From Flavobacteriales bacterium (lineage in GTDB: Bacteria; Bacteroidota; Bacteroidia; Flavobacteriales_E; Vicingaceae), in assembly GCA_002401955.1 (NCBI GenBank), contig NVUQ01000005.1, positions 36,342 to 100,341 on the forward strand: a stretch of 64,000 nt of DNA. Reading direction: 5' to 3'. Under the pieces are notes generated by a model. That model made no database searches, was not told the DNA's origin, and worked only from the letters and a program-made list of their open reading frames with translations. Positions 8,698 through 17,290 of this stretch are shown in pieces. Each line of letters begins with the position of its first letter. The stretch's first letter is position 1. A program made the translations under genes and the position numbers.

Positions 8698-9978
8698 CTA
8701 CTTATCCAATACTTGTCTAAATTTGTTAAAGATCCTTTCTAATAATCTTAAATCTTCGGTAATAATTTCGGCAGTTCCTGCCATATCTGGTTTGTAACTT
8801 AGTGTTTTATTGTAAGTGCTGGTTAAACCATCAGAGAGTTTTACCTGAACAAAATAACCCTCTTTTCCAGATATTTGAGAGATACTAACGATTGTTCCTG
8901 TTAACTGCCCGTATTCCTGATAGGGATAGTTATCTAACTTCATTTTTACTTCTTGACCAACTGTAATTTTACCATAACCTTGAGGTGCTATTTTAACGTT
9001 TCCAATATAAGCCTGATTACTTGGAACAACAGCAAATAAGGGTTCTTGATCAGAAATGTATTGATTGGTTGTAATGGCTTTTAAATACGAAATCTTCCCC
9101 TTAAATGGAGCAGTTATCGTAAAGTTTTGTTGCCAGCTTTGAGTATAACTTTTTAAGGAATTACGAGCAGATTTAATGTTGTTTTTTAACCCTCTGATTT
9201 TATCATCATGGCTTTTGTTTAATTCATTTTGCTGTTTTAAATAGTTGGCTACAGTAATTTTATGTTGTACGTAAGTTTTTTGACTGTTTAATAGTTGTTC
9301 CTTTTTTCTAAAGTATTCACTTTGGTTATTAAAAAATTCATTTTTAGAGATTACCTTTTTATAATACAAGGAACTATCTGCATTAAATTTCTGGTCAGCG
9401 TTTTGTATTTCTTGTCTTAACAAATTTAATTGTGACTTAGTAATCTTAGCTAATCTATCGTTGTAATTAATTTGTAGGGCAATGTTTTTTAAGCTGTTCT
9501 TGTAAAAGTTATCAGTAGTAATTTCGTGGTATTCTTTTAAGTTATTGTGTAAGCTGTTAAATGTTGTTTGAGCTTCACCTAATATTCCTATTTTTTCTAA
9601 TAAGGGTAATATTGTTGCAGTATTATCAAACGTAAAATTGTTTATCAACGTATTTAGGCTATCAATGGTTTCTTTATTAGTAGGATTGGTTATTACAGCA
9701 ATGGTTTGCCCTTTTTTTACGGTTGTATTGTCTTTATGATAAAGTTCTTGTATATAACCAGTAGTTTTACTAATGAGTTTAGCAGGAGGTTGTTCTGTAG
9801 TAAGCGTTACTTGTCCGGGTATAATATCAGGGTATTTTATAAACCAAGATATAAATACGAGCATTACAATTATTCCAAAAATTAAGGAAATACCCCAACG
9901 TATCATCCAATTAGGTACGTGAGATAAAATCTCTTGAACTTCATCACTACGAATTTCTATTTCTTTATTCTCTGGCAT
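8698..9978 (-). CDS. HlyD-family membrane fusion protein of the lanthipeptide exporter
   Basis: The 426-residue protein has a short cytoplasmic N-terminus and one membrane helix at about 27-49. A first biotinyl-lipoyl half (ISKTTGYIQELYHKDNTTV near 68-86) leads into a long alpha-helical hairpin (about 105-285), then the second lipoyl half (FTITAPFKGKISYL near 289) and a beta-barrel domain. It is the last gene of the minus-strand lanthipeptide operon, 183 bp after the ABC exporter, and should bridge that inner-membrane exporter to an outer-membrane channel such as TolC, which is not encoded here. Confidence 0.88.
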   Translation of the reverse strand: MPENKEIEIRSDEVQEILSHVPNWMIRWGISLIFGIIVMLVFISWFIKYPDIIPGQVTLTTEQPPAKLISKTTGYIQELYHKDNTTVKKGQTIAVITNPTNKETIDSLNTLINNFTFDNTATILPLLEKIGILGEAQTTFNSLHNNLKEYHEITTDNFYKNSLKNIALQINYNDRLAKITKSQLNLLRQEIQNADQKFNADSSLYYKKVISKNEFFNNQSEYFRKKEQLLNSQKTYVQHKITVANYLKQQNELNKSHDDKIRGLKNNIKSARNSLKSYTQSWQQNFTITAPFKGKISYLKAITTNQYISDQEPLFAVVPSNQAYIGNVKIAPQGYGKITVGQEVKMKLDNYPYQEYGQLTGTIVSISQISGKEGYFVQVKLSDGLTSTYNKTLSYKPDMAGTAEIITEDLRLLERIFNKFRQVLDK

Positions 9979-9995
9979 TTTTTTCTTTTTATTTC

Positions 9996-10139
9996 TCTCC
10001 CTTTGAGGGGAGAAAAATTTTGTCCAATATCTTTGATTTGGCTACAAAATTAGTGGGGTGTTATTCATTCAAAAAAACACCTCCTTAGAATTTCTAAGCA
10101 ACAAAGTTGCAAAGAACTTCTAGCCCTCCTCAAGGAGGG
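9996..10139. repeat. Paired GAGG/CTCC palindromes between exporter and HlyD genes
   Basis: A short palindrome CTCCCTTTGAGGGGAG near 9997-10012 and another, CCCTCCTCAAGGAGGG, at 10124-10139 border an AT-rich stretch in the 9979-10161 gap. This resembles a repetitive-extragenic-palindrome type element. No gene is present between them. Confidence 0.5.
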
Positions 10140-10161
10140 AATTTTCACATCAAGGAATCAA

Positions 10162-12348
10162 TTACAACTCCAACTGGTTTTTTACTAAATTATAATAGTT
10201 CCCTTTTAAAGCTGTTAACTCCTCATGTGTTCCTCTTTCTATAATTTTTCCTTTATCCAACACCACTATTTGATCAGCGTTTTTAACAGTGCTTAATCGA
10301 TGAGCAATAACAATAGCAGTTCTTTCTTTAAAAAACTCGTTTAAGTTCTCCATAATTATTTTCTCATTGTTGGCATCCAACGAACTTGTTGCTTCATCAA
10401 AGAAAATGAATTGTGGGTTTTTATAGACTGCTCGAGCGATGAATAAACGTTGTTTTTGTCCGCCACTCATACCAACCCCTTCCATACCTATTTTGGTATT
10501 ATAGCCTAGTGGTAAGCCATCAATGTATTCTTTAATGTTCGCTATCTCAACAGCTTTTTTTAATCGTTCTTTATCTATGCTATCTTGTCCAATGGCAATG
10601 TTATTAGCAATGGTGTCGTTAAAAATATAACCATCTTGCATTACAACACCACTGTGGTTTCTCCATGCTTGGTGCGATATATTATTTAAATGATGTTGTG
10701 CTATAGTAATTTCACCTTGGTTGGGTTCATAAAATTTCAATAAGATTTTCATTAGGGTAGTTTTGCCACTTCCGCTGGCTCCAACAATTGCAGTTATTTT
10801 ATTGGCAGGAATAGTTAAATCAAGTCCTTTTATTACTTCTTCGGGGCTTCCTGTGTACCTAAAGTGAATGTTTTTTAATGTAAAATCATCATTAACAGGA
10901 ACATCATGTATACGCTGTTCTTCAGCATTTTCCTCATCATCTTTGTTATGAATTTCTGATAAACGTTCTAGCGCTATTTTTGCATCTTGGGCCGAATGGA
11001 TAAATCCAATTAATTGTTGAATAGGACTATTAAGTTGACCAATAATATAAGAAATAGACAACATCATCCCCAAGGTAAGTTGACCCTCAATAACCAACTT
11101 AGCTGAAAAAATTGTAATTAAAATATTTTTAAGTTCATTAATAAAGTTGGATCCTAAACTTTGTGTTTGTTCCAATCTTAAACTTTTTATTTCAATTTTA
11201 AATAAACGAGCCTGAACATACTCCCAGCTCCATCTTTTTTGTCTTTCTGCATTGTAAAGCTTTATTTCTTGCATGCCGTTAATGAGCTCCATCACCTTGC
11301 TTTGTTCACCACTCATTTGGGTAAATCGTTTGTAATCTAGGTCTTTTCGCTTTTTTAAGAAAAGCATTACCCAAACAAAATAGAATACACTTCCTATTAA
11401 AAATATAGTGAATATTTGCATGCTGTACCAGGCCAATACACCACCAAATATCACTAAATTAAACATCGAAAATAACACATTTAACGATGTGCTAGTAAGT
11501 AGGTTCTCAATACGTTGGTGGTCACTTATCCGCTGCATAATGTCACCAGTCATCTTGCTATCAAAAAATGCAATGGGCAAATTCATTAATTTAATAAAGA
11601 AATCCGAAACCAATGAAATGTTAATTCTTGTGCTTAAATGGAGTAATATCCAACTTCTAAGTAATTCTATACTTGTTCTACCTATAAATAAAAACAGTTG
11701 TGCGGCTAAAATGAGATAAATAAAACTAATGTCTTGGTTTTGTATCCCAACATCAACCACACTTTGGGTTAAAAACGGGAATATTAGTTGTAATAAACTT
11801 CCTGCCAATAAGCCTATAATTAATTGTACTAAGAATTTTTTATATCGAAACAGGTATTGAAATAAAAAAGAAAAACCTTGTTGGGTTTCATTATTATCGT
11901 CTTCTTCAGATTGATTAAGTCTAGGTGTAGGTTCTACAAATAGTGCAATACCTTCTTCAGTATTTTCGCTAGCATTATTTCCTATCCAACTTTTAATAAA
12001 ATCTTGACTATCATACTCTAACAATCCATGAGCTGGATCAGCTACAAAAACCTTCTCTTTTTTTATTTTATAAACAACTACAAAATGTTCTTGATTCCAA
12101 TGAACAATACAGGGTAGGGGAGCTTCATTATTTAGTTTGTTAAAGTTAACCTTAACTCCTAAGGTCCGAAATCCAATTTTCTCAGCCGAATCAGCAATAT
12201 TTTTTAAGCTACTTCCTTCTCTTGTTGTTTCTGATAGTTTACGAAGTTTAGATAAGGATATACTCCTACCATAGAACTTAGCCAACATACGTAAACATGT
12301 TGGCCCACAGTCCATTTTATCTGGTTGATTATAAAAAGGGAATGACAC
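10162..12348 (-). CDS. Peptidase-containing ABC exporter (C39) for the lanthipeptide
   Basis: The 728-residue protein begins with a C39 peptidase domain (1-130) whose catalytic residues are visible: Cys14 in MDCGPTC, His88 in NQEHFVV and Asp104 in ADPAHG. A six-helix ABC membrane domain follows (about 165-450), then an ATPase with Walker A GASGSGKTT, signature MSGGQKQR, Walker B FIFFDEATSS and H-loop IAHRLS. It should cut the leader after the double glycine and export the modified peptide. The start is GTG at 12348-12346, overlapping the LanB stop as TAGTG, which implies translational coupling. Confidence 0.93.
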   Translation of the reverse strand: MSFPFYNQPDKMDCGPTCLRMLAKFYGRSISLSKLRKLSETTREGSSLKNIADSAEKIGFRTLGVKVNFNKLNNEAPLPCIVHWNQEHFVVVYKIKKEKVFVADPAHGLLEYDSQDFIKSWIGNNASENTEEGIALFVEPTPRLNQSEEDDNNETQQGFSFLFQYLFRYKKFLVQLIIGLLAGSLLQLIFPFLTQSVVDVGIQNQDISFIYLILAAQLFLFIGRTSIELLRSWILLHLSTRINISLVSDFFIKLMNLPIAFFDSKMTGDIMQRISDHQRIENLLTSTSLNVLFSMFNLVIFGGVLAWYSMQIFTIFLIGSVFYFVWVMLFLKKRKDLDYKRFTQMSGEQSKVMELINGMQEIKLYNAERQKRWSWEYVQARLFKIEIKSLRLEQTQSLGSNFINELKNILITIFSAKLVIEGQLTLGMMLSISYIIGQLNSPIQQLIGFIHSAQDAKIALERLSEIHNKDDEENAEEQRIHDVPVNDDFTLKNIHFRYTGSPEEVIKGLDLTIPANKITAIVGASGSGKTTLMKILLKFYEPNQGEITIAQHHLNNISHQAWRNHSGVVMQDGYIFNDTIANNIAIGQDSIDKERLKKAVEIANIKEYIDGLPLGYNTKIGMEGVGMSGGQKQRLFIARAVYKNPQFIFFDEATSSLDANNEKIIMENLNEFFKERTAIVIAHRLSTVKNADQIVVLDKGKIIERGTHEELTALKGNYYNLVKNQLEL

Positions 12349-15300
12349 TAGACTACTAATTCTTTTTGAAGTTGTTTTTGTTTAGCTAGTTCAGATCGAT
12401 AGGTACGCCACATAAAATCATAAATGACCATTTCATGTACTCTTTGTTTATTTTTAAATATTCGATTTAAAAGCATATGAATATAACTTGATAATAAATT
12501 ATTAAGAGAAAGATCTAATTTGTTTTCTTTATGGATTTTTAATATTTCTTTATTAAATGGAGCACTTTGCCTTGACTTATTCTCTAGCAGTACAAATAAG
12601 GGGGCTAACTGCTTATTAACATTCTGTCTATTATTGAATAGTTCAGCAATATCTTTTCTATGTATTCTAAATTTTTTATCTAATTGCATTTTTAATCGCT
12701 TATTCATATTAAACTCTGTAGCAAACCCATCTTTTAGTGATTCGAGTAGGTTCCTTTTTTTCTCAAAATTAAAATTAAAGTCCGTAAGCAATGTATCGAT
12801 AGCTTTAATCGCAAATTTCCATCTTATTTCTTCTCCTTCATCACCTTCTAACATATCAATCATGTTAACTATGCAATTACTCTCAATATGAAATAAACTT
12901 TCACTTATAACCATCGTTCTTTTGCCATATCTTCCAATTTCTCGTTGATAGGTATCCGTTTGAATTTTCCAAATTAATCTGTTTTGTTGATATTCCTTAA
13001 TTGAATTATGAAATAAAGAAAGAACCTTTCCAACATGGTTAATATCCCTAAAATGAAAACGAACCCTTAGGTGAATTTCTGGATCTGCATAACGGATAAA
13101 AAACCAAGAGTCAATTAATCCTTCATTAATTAATTGTTGAGATAGTGGTTTAATTACTTCTGTTAGTATTTTATCTCCAATTTTCACACCACAATACAAC
13201 TTATAATAAAGCCACTCAGACCCTAAAGAAAATTCTCGTTGAAGATTAATTTGATTTTCAATTACCTTAGACTCTGCATTTACACGGTTAAGTGTTGGTT
13301 CTGAAAAATCAGCATTCTCTTTTTGGGTAGTCTTTTGTAAAATACTTATAAATTCATTGGTATACATGTTCCCATTTTGATCTTTAGTGGTTGAATTTTT
13401 CTTATCAAATAAAAACTCTTTTAAAATTATTTTTTGTCGTTTTCTGATAATAGAGATGAACATTTCTCTACTAAGTTTGTTTTGAAAGTCAATTACTAAT
13501 TTATTATCACCATCTGCTAATAATACTATCTCTGGTAGTTTCCATTTTTCTCTCCAAGTAGAAATATTTTGATCCAGTTGATTATCTTTTTTTAATAGGA
13601 TTTCAAAATCATTTTTGATAAGTTGCCAAGTTGCAGGAGAAATGATAACATTTTCTACTTCAACTCTTGGTAAGAAGTCAAATTCGTTACTTAAATCCCC
13701 CCAACTAAAGTATAGTCCTTCTCTAAGATTCTGACCTTGTAGATCACATAAGAAATGATAAACAGGAAGTGCCTTGAATGAGTAATTGTGAGCATTACCT
13801 AGACGAGGAATAATTTCTTTGTTCAATCTTTTAGAACGTAGTATAACTCTGTTATTTTTTATAGAAATAAATAAGTCATTCACCCTAATCTGTTGTTCTT
13901 TTGATAGAGTCGAATTAGATAGGTAGGGAATTTCATAATTTCTAAATGTAGGCCGCATTAAAACATTCCCTGTTCTACTTTCTGGAAGGTGAGCTATTTC
14001 AGCAAATATCACATGGGGATTGTTCTCTTGTTCAGTATTAGCAATTTCTCTTACTAATTGTTCAATTTCTTTGTTGTTAGAAGCAAAACGACCTAACAAA
14101 TAGGTAGCGCTTGTTCCTCCAATGCTCTCAATACTAAAAAGGTCACTTCCCTCTCGTTTTCCTAAATAGTTATACATTATCGAAAAACTTTCAGGCAAAT
14201 CATCCCAGTTTGATTTAAAATCTTTTAGATCATCTATTTTAAGATTTATTACTTGTTCTTCGTTATCTTTTGATTTAAGTAATTGTTGAAAAAGAAATGA
14301 TTGTACTCCGTTCCAAGATATTTTTAACTCTGAGTTTTGTTCATTTGGTAAGGTTAAATTATTTATCAGAGGGTTAACATCAACAGTATGATTATTATTA
14401 TGACCATAACCTAATCCAGATTCACTATCTAAAGCTTCTAATAAAGGTATTTCTTTATCTTCAAAATGACTATAAAATTTATCTCGAAAATTCTTAAGAT
14501 TTGTTTCTTTTGGCTTTGATGTTAATTGATTTAAAACTTCAATTGCCTTTTTTAAGCCATTATTTAAATTTTCAAGATGTGAATCATTATTCCGTATAGG
14601 TTTCTTATGATTTGTTTCTAAGTAAAGATCTGTTTGAAAAAGTTTGCCTAATTCAAAAGGAATGTTTAAAAGATTTAAATTTTCAGATAATTTTTCATAA
14701 ACAGAAATAGAGTTCCCTATTTTTTTGTCTATTTGAATTAATTCTTTTTGAGTTACTTGTAAGAGTTTAATTATTTCAGAAAGTTCTTGAATCTCCTCTT
14801 TTTGCTGAATATTTATTAATACTCTTAAAATTTGATTGAGTAACTCCTCACCAATTACTGCTGGCTCTAATTCACTTACTAAAAGTTGAGCTTCCACAAC
14901 TTGATTTACAAATTCCAATGCATTTTCTATATTAATATCTTCTTGTACTATAGATTGTGCTAACTCTTCTATTGAAGCTCCTTTTTTTGATTTATTTAAA
15001 ATTTCATTTAAATAAAAAGAACTATCTACGGAGCTAATTTGGTTAGTTCTAGATTTGTTTTTATAAAAATATTCTATATATCTAATTTTATCTTGTAACT
15101 TATAAATACTTGTATTTGGATAAAATTTAAGATGTTTTTTTATAAAAGGTAATTTGGTTAATTCTTGAGCTAAAGCACAACTAAAGTTCATATCTAACCG
15201 AGTACTTCGTTCTTTTTTTGAATTTATAATAATATCGTGACGTCCTGTATCAGTAGTTCCACAGGCAGCAAACAATCCAAATGGGGTACAACGGTTATGC

Positions 15301-15536
15301 ATTCGGAGTGCATATTTTAACAAAGAATTTATTAACCTTTTTTCATCTACTTTATCAGTTATTTCTCCTTTTTGCCATTTAATAAATTCATTCAATAAAT
15401 TAGGTGATGAAAGAAATAAGGCCTCTTGTATATCCTTTTTTAAATATAATTCGATTAACTCTTTCCTATTAAAACTAGTCTTTATTGGTTTACTAGGAGT
15501 TCTCAAAATGGATTTTGGGTGATAAGAGTATTTCAT
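12348..15536 (-). CDS. Class I lantibiotic dehydratase (LanB-type, full length)
   Basis: The 1062-residue protein has both parts of a class I dehydratase. The N-terminal glutamylation domain (about 1-750) begins NRKELIELYLKKDIQEALFLSS near 23 and includes the conserved TPFGLFAACGT near 82. The C-terminal elimination domain (about 770-1040) contains GSEWLYYKLYCG and WFFIRYADPEIHLRVRFHF. It should glutamylate Ser/Thr of the precursor using glutamyl-tRNA and eliminate to Dha/Dhb. It is one gene, not the split form of thiopeptide clusters. It sits 52 bp after the LanC gene and overlaps the exporter by one base. Confidence 0.93.
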   Translation of the reverse strand: MKYSYHPKSILRTPSKPIKTSFNRKELIELYLKKDIQEALFLSSPNLLNEFIKWQKGEITDKVDEKRLINSLLKYALRMHNRCTPFGLFAACGTTDTGRHDIIINSKKERSTRLDMNFSCALAQELTKLPFIKKHLKFYPNTSIYKLQDKIRYIEYFYKNKSRTNQISSVDSSFYLNEILNKSKKGASIEELAQSIVQEDINIENALEFVNQVVEAQLLVSELEPAVIGEELLNQILRVLINIQQKEEIQELSEIIKLLQVTQKELIQIDKKIGNSISVYEKLSENLNLLNIPFELGKLFQTDLYLETNHKKPIRNNDSHLENLNNGLKKAIEVLNQLTSKPKETNLKNFRDKFYSHFEDKEIPLLEALDSESGLGYGHNNNHTVDVNPLINNLTLPNEQNSELKISWNGVQSFLFQQLLKSKDNEEQVINLKIDDLKDFKSNWDDLPESFSIMYNYLGKREGSDLFSIESIGGTSATYLLGRFASNNKEIEQLVREIANTEQENNPHVIFAEIAHLPESRTGNVLMRPTFRNYEIPYLSNSTLSKEQQIRVNDLFISIKNNRVILRSKRLNKEIIPRLGNAHNYSFKALPVYHFLCDLQGQNLREGLYFSWGDLSNEFDFLPRVEVENVIISPATWQLIKNDFEILLKKDNQLDQNISTWREKWKLPEIVLLADGDNKLVIDFQNKLSREMFISIIRKRQKIILKEFLFDKKNSTTKDQNGNMYTNEFISILQKTTQKENADFSEPTLNRVNAESKVIENQINLQREFSLGSEWLYYKLYCGVKIGDKILTEVIKPLSQQLINEGLIDSWFFIRYADPEIHLRVRFHFRDINHVGKVLSLFHNSIKEYQQNRLIWKIQTDTYQREIGRYGKRTMVISESLFHIESNCIVNMIDMLEGDEGEEIRWKFAIKAIDTLLTDFNFNFEKKRNLLESLKDGFATEFNMNKRLKMQLDKKFRIHRKDIAELFNNRQNVNKQLAPLFVLLENKSRQSAPFNKEILKIHKENKLDLSLNNLLSSYIHMLLNRIFKNKQRVHEMVIYDFMWRTYRSELAKQKQLQKELVV

Positions 15537-15588
15537 TTATTCAGTAATTTAAATTGTTTTGTATTAGAAAAATAACTTGATACTATTA

Positions 15589-16749
15589 TCAATATAACAA
15601 GATTGATTTTTCCCAATCAGATATTTCATAATTAATAGCAGAAATCAAAGCCAATCCTATACCTTCTACCCCAGTAAGAATTCCTATTTCTTCTTCGTAT
15701 TTATTTTTAGTAACACAATTTTTGAATTGTATTTTTGAATTTAAAATCTTATTACTTTCATTGTACCAGTAATGAACAGCATCTTTAATTTCATTTGATT
15801 TCCAATAACAATTAAACCATTTGTTAAAAACATGAGCGATACCTAGTGTGCCATGACATATAATGGCTGAATTAATATCGTGATTATCGATTAGTTTAAA
15901 TTTGGAAATTTTAGTTGCAATACTAAATGCACGCATGTTAATTTCTTTATCATTTAGAACTTTAGAAGAATATGCCAAAGCACTTACGATACCCAATTCC
16001 CCATGACACCATCTTAGGGGACTAAAGTTCGTTTCAGATTTACTTATAGAGTCAGGAATCCTGTTGTTATTTTCATAATATAAAATTTGAGAACATATAT
16101 TTTTTGCAATGGGTTTAAAGTAATCCGGGGATATATTTAATTCAATTAACCTACTTATAAACATTAATATTGAGGATAAACCATGTGATATGCTTAAATC
16201 TATTTCATTTTCATTAGATGTTTTTTTTTTCCACCTATAAAATGATTCATTTTTTTTGGATACTTCTATTAGTTTAAGTCCTATAGTATTTAATTTATCA
16301 TCAACTTCATTCGTAGATTGAGCTCTATTAAGAAAGTAATTCGCACAACCTAGGGCGCCATAAAAAAAATCGTAATTATTATTATCTAGATAATTTATAT
16401 TTAATTTAAAAATATGTTGATCCAACCCATTAAAAGTTTCCTGTAAATTAACAGCTAAAACCTCCGATTGAGATAAACTAGAAATTCCATAACCAAAGTT
16501 TACTAAGCCAAAAAGATTGTTTAAAGGAATGTTATTATTCTCTATATATTCAAATGCTTCTGTTACGTAATCATTGATTATTAAATTATTTTTCTCTTTA
16601 TCTTCAGGGTAAAGCCTAGATAAGGAACTTAAATATAATGCTTTAGACAGAGCTCCATTAAAAATAGAAAGTTTATCTTCACTCCTACTGGTTGAAATTT
16701 TTTTGGAAATTTTTTTTAAACAAATCTCAAAATCTTTTTTATAACACAT
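15589..16749 (-). CDS. LanC-like lanthionine cyclase
   Basis: The barrel protein carries the expected zinc site. Numbered from an upstream ATG at 16779, the ligands are Cys258 in RWCHGELG and Cys308-His309 in IICHGTLG, with further repeats SISHGLSS and LTGVEGIGLAL. It should close thioether rings between Cys and Dha/Dhb made by the adjacent LanB. I prefer the ATG at 16749 (MCYKKDFEIC, 386 aa): the earlier ATG at 16779 lies in the loop of a strong hairpin and adds ten hydrophobic residues not expected in the family. The frame is otherwise intact and next in line after the precursor gene. Confidence 0.88.
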   Translation of the reverse strand: MCYKKDFEICLKKISKKISTSRSEDKLSIFNGALSKALYLSSLSRLYPEDKEKNNLIINDYVTEAFEYIENNNIPLNNLFGLVNFGYGISSLSQSEVLAVNLQETFNGLDQHIFKLNINYLDNNNYDFFYGALGCANYFLNRAQSTNEVDDKLNTIGLKLIEVSKKNESFYRWKKKTSNENEIDLSISHGLSSILMFISRLIELNISPDYFKPIAKNICSQILYYENNNRIPDSISKSETNFSPLRWCHGELGIVSALAYSSKVLNDKEINMRAFSIATKISKFKLIDNHDINSAIICHGTLGIAHVFNKWFNCYWKSNEIKDAVHYWYNESNKILNSKIQFKNCVTKNKYEEEIGILTGVEGIGLALISAINYEISDWEKSILLY

Positions 16750-16765
16750 ATCCAATATACTAATG

Positions 16766-16795
16766 AAAAGGCCTAACATTTATATTAGGCCTTTT
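16766..16795 (-). terminator. Hairpin terminator or attenuator between precursor and LanC
   Basis: AAAAGGCCTAA (16766-16776) and TTAGGCCTTTT (16785-16795) pair perfectly over 11 bp around an 8-base loop. On the minus strand it follows the precursor stop (16810) by about 15 bp and ends in a T run. Partial read-through would give more precursor than enzyme mRNA. Confidence 0.8.
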
Positions 16796-16809
16796 TTGAA
16801 TCTAACTAT

Positions 16810-17028
16810 CTATTTAGGTTGTGGCTGACACCCTGTACCTGGATGATTCAGAGGATTATCTATTGAATACTGACAAGTTTGACCATTATTATCCGCATTT
16901 GTATCAGGATCATATCTGTGGTTAGACCACTTTAGTTTTAGTCCTGTTTTCCCAATCCCTCCATGAATATGATTCATATCATTAGAAGATAATGTTGCAA
17001 TTGTTTGCTTATTTAATTTTAATTTCAT
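16810..17028 (-). CDS. Lanthipeptide precursor with double-glycine leader
   Basis: The 72-residue peptide starts MKLKLNKQTIATLSSNDMNH and has Gly-Gly at 23-24, with hydrophobic residues at -4 (Ile21), -7 (Met18) and -12 (Leu13), as C39 exporters need. The leader resembles the Bacteroidota class I lanthipeptide leader (LKLNKxTIAxLS). The 48-residue core (25-72) has Cys52 and Cys67 and candidate dehydration sites Thr28, Ser35, Thr43, Thr51, Ser55 and Thr65, allowing at most two rings. It is rich in Asn, Asp, Pro and Gln. It is the first gene of the operon and has its own terminator. Confidence 0.88.
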   Translation of the reverse strand: MKLKLNKQTIATLSSNDMNHIHGGIGKTGLKLKWSNHRYDPDTNADNNGQTCQYSIDNPLNHPGTGCQPQPK

Positions 17029-17067
17029 ATTTCAATAATTTAAAGTCTACTTTAATATTTAACCTTT

Positions 17068-17098
17068 AAACTATATGTAGACTAAATACAGTTGTCAA
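17068..17098 (-). promoter_or_regulatory. Possible promoter of the lanthipeptide operon
   Basis: On the minus strand TTGACA (17098-17093) is separated by 17 bp from TATAGTTT (17075-17068), about 40 bp before the precursor ATG. It fits the Bacteroidota -33 element but only loosely the TAnnTTTG -7 element. Confidence 0.35.
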
Positions 17099-17145
17099 GG
17101 TTGCATGAAATTATCAGTCTGCAAACAGATTCTTCATGACTTTAA

Positions 17146-17171
17146 TAAAACGGTATTACAGTACCATTTTA
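17146..17171. promoter_or_regulatory. Inverted repeat in the kinase-precursor intergenic region
   Basis: TAAAACGGTA and TACCATTTTA form an inverted repeat with a 6-bp spacer and one mismatch. It shares the ACGGTA core with the direct repeats at 17221-17250, so it may be an extra regulator site. Confidence 0.3.
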
Positions 17172-17220
17172 ATATGGCACCAATTTATGTTCATACTGCT
17201 TAATATGTGTGATAAAATTT

Positions 17221-17250
17221 TTTAACGGTATAAAGAGTTTTTTAACGGTA
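17221..17250. promoter_or_regulatory. 20-bp-spaced perfect direct repeat, LytTR-like site 5
   Basis: TTTAACGGTA is repeated perfectly at 17221-17230 and 17241-17250, each preceded by T runs. Minus-strand ACCGTTAAA matches 8 of 9 positions of the general LytTR half-site, and the spacing is two helical turns. It lies between the divergent precursor gene and the sensor-kinase/LytTR operon, 40-70 bp before the kinase start, so autoregulation and control of the lanthipeptide operon are both plausible. Confidence 0.55.
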
Positions 17251-17290
17251 AATAATGAACTGAAATCAAATTAGTATTTTCGTCAAAATT

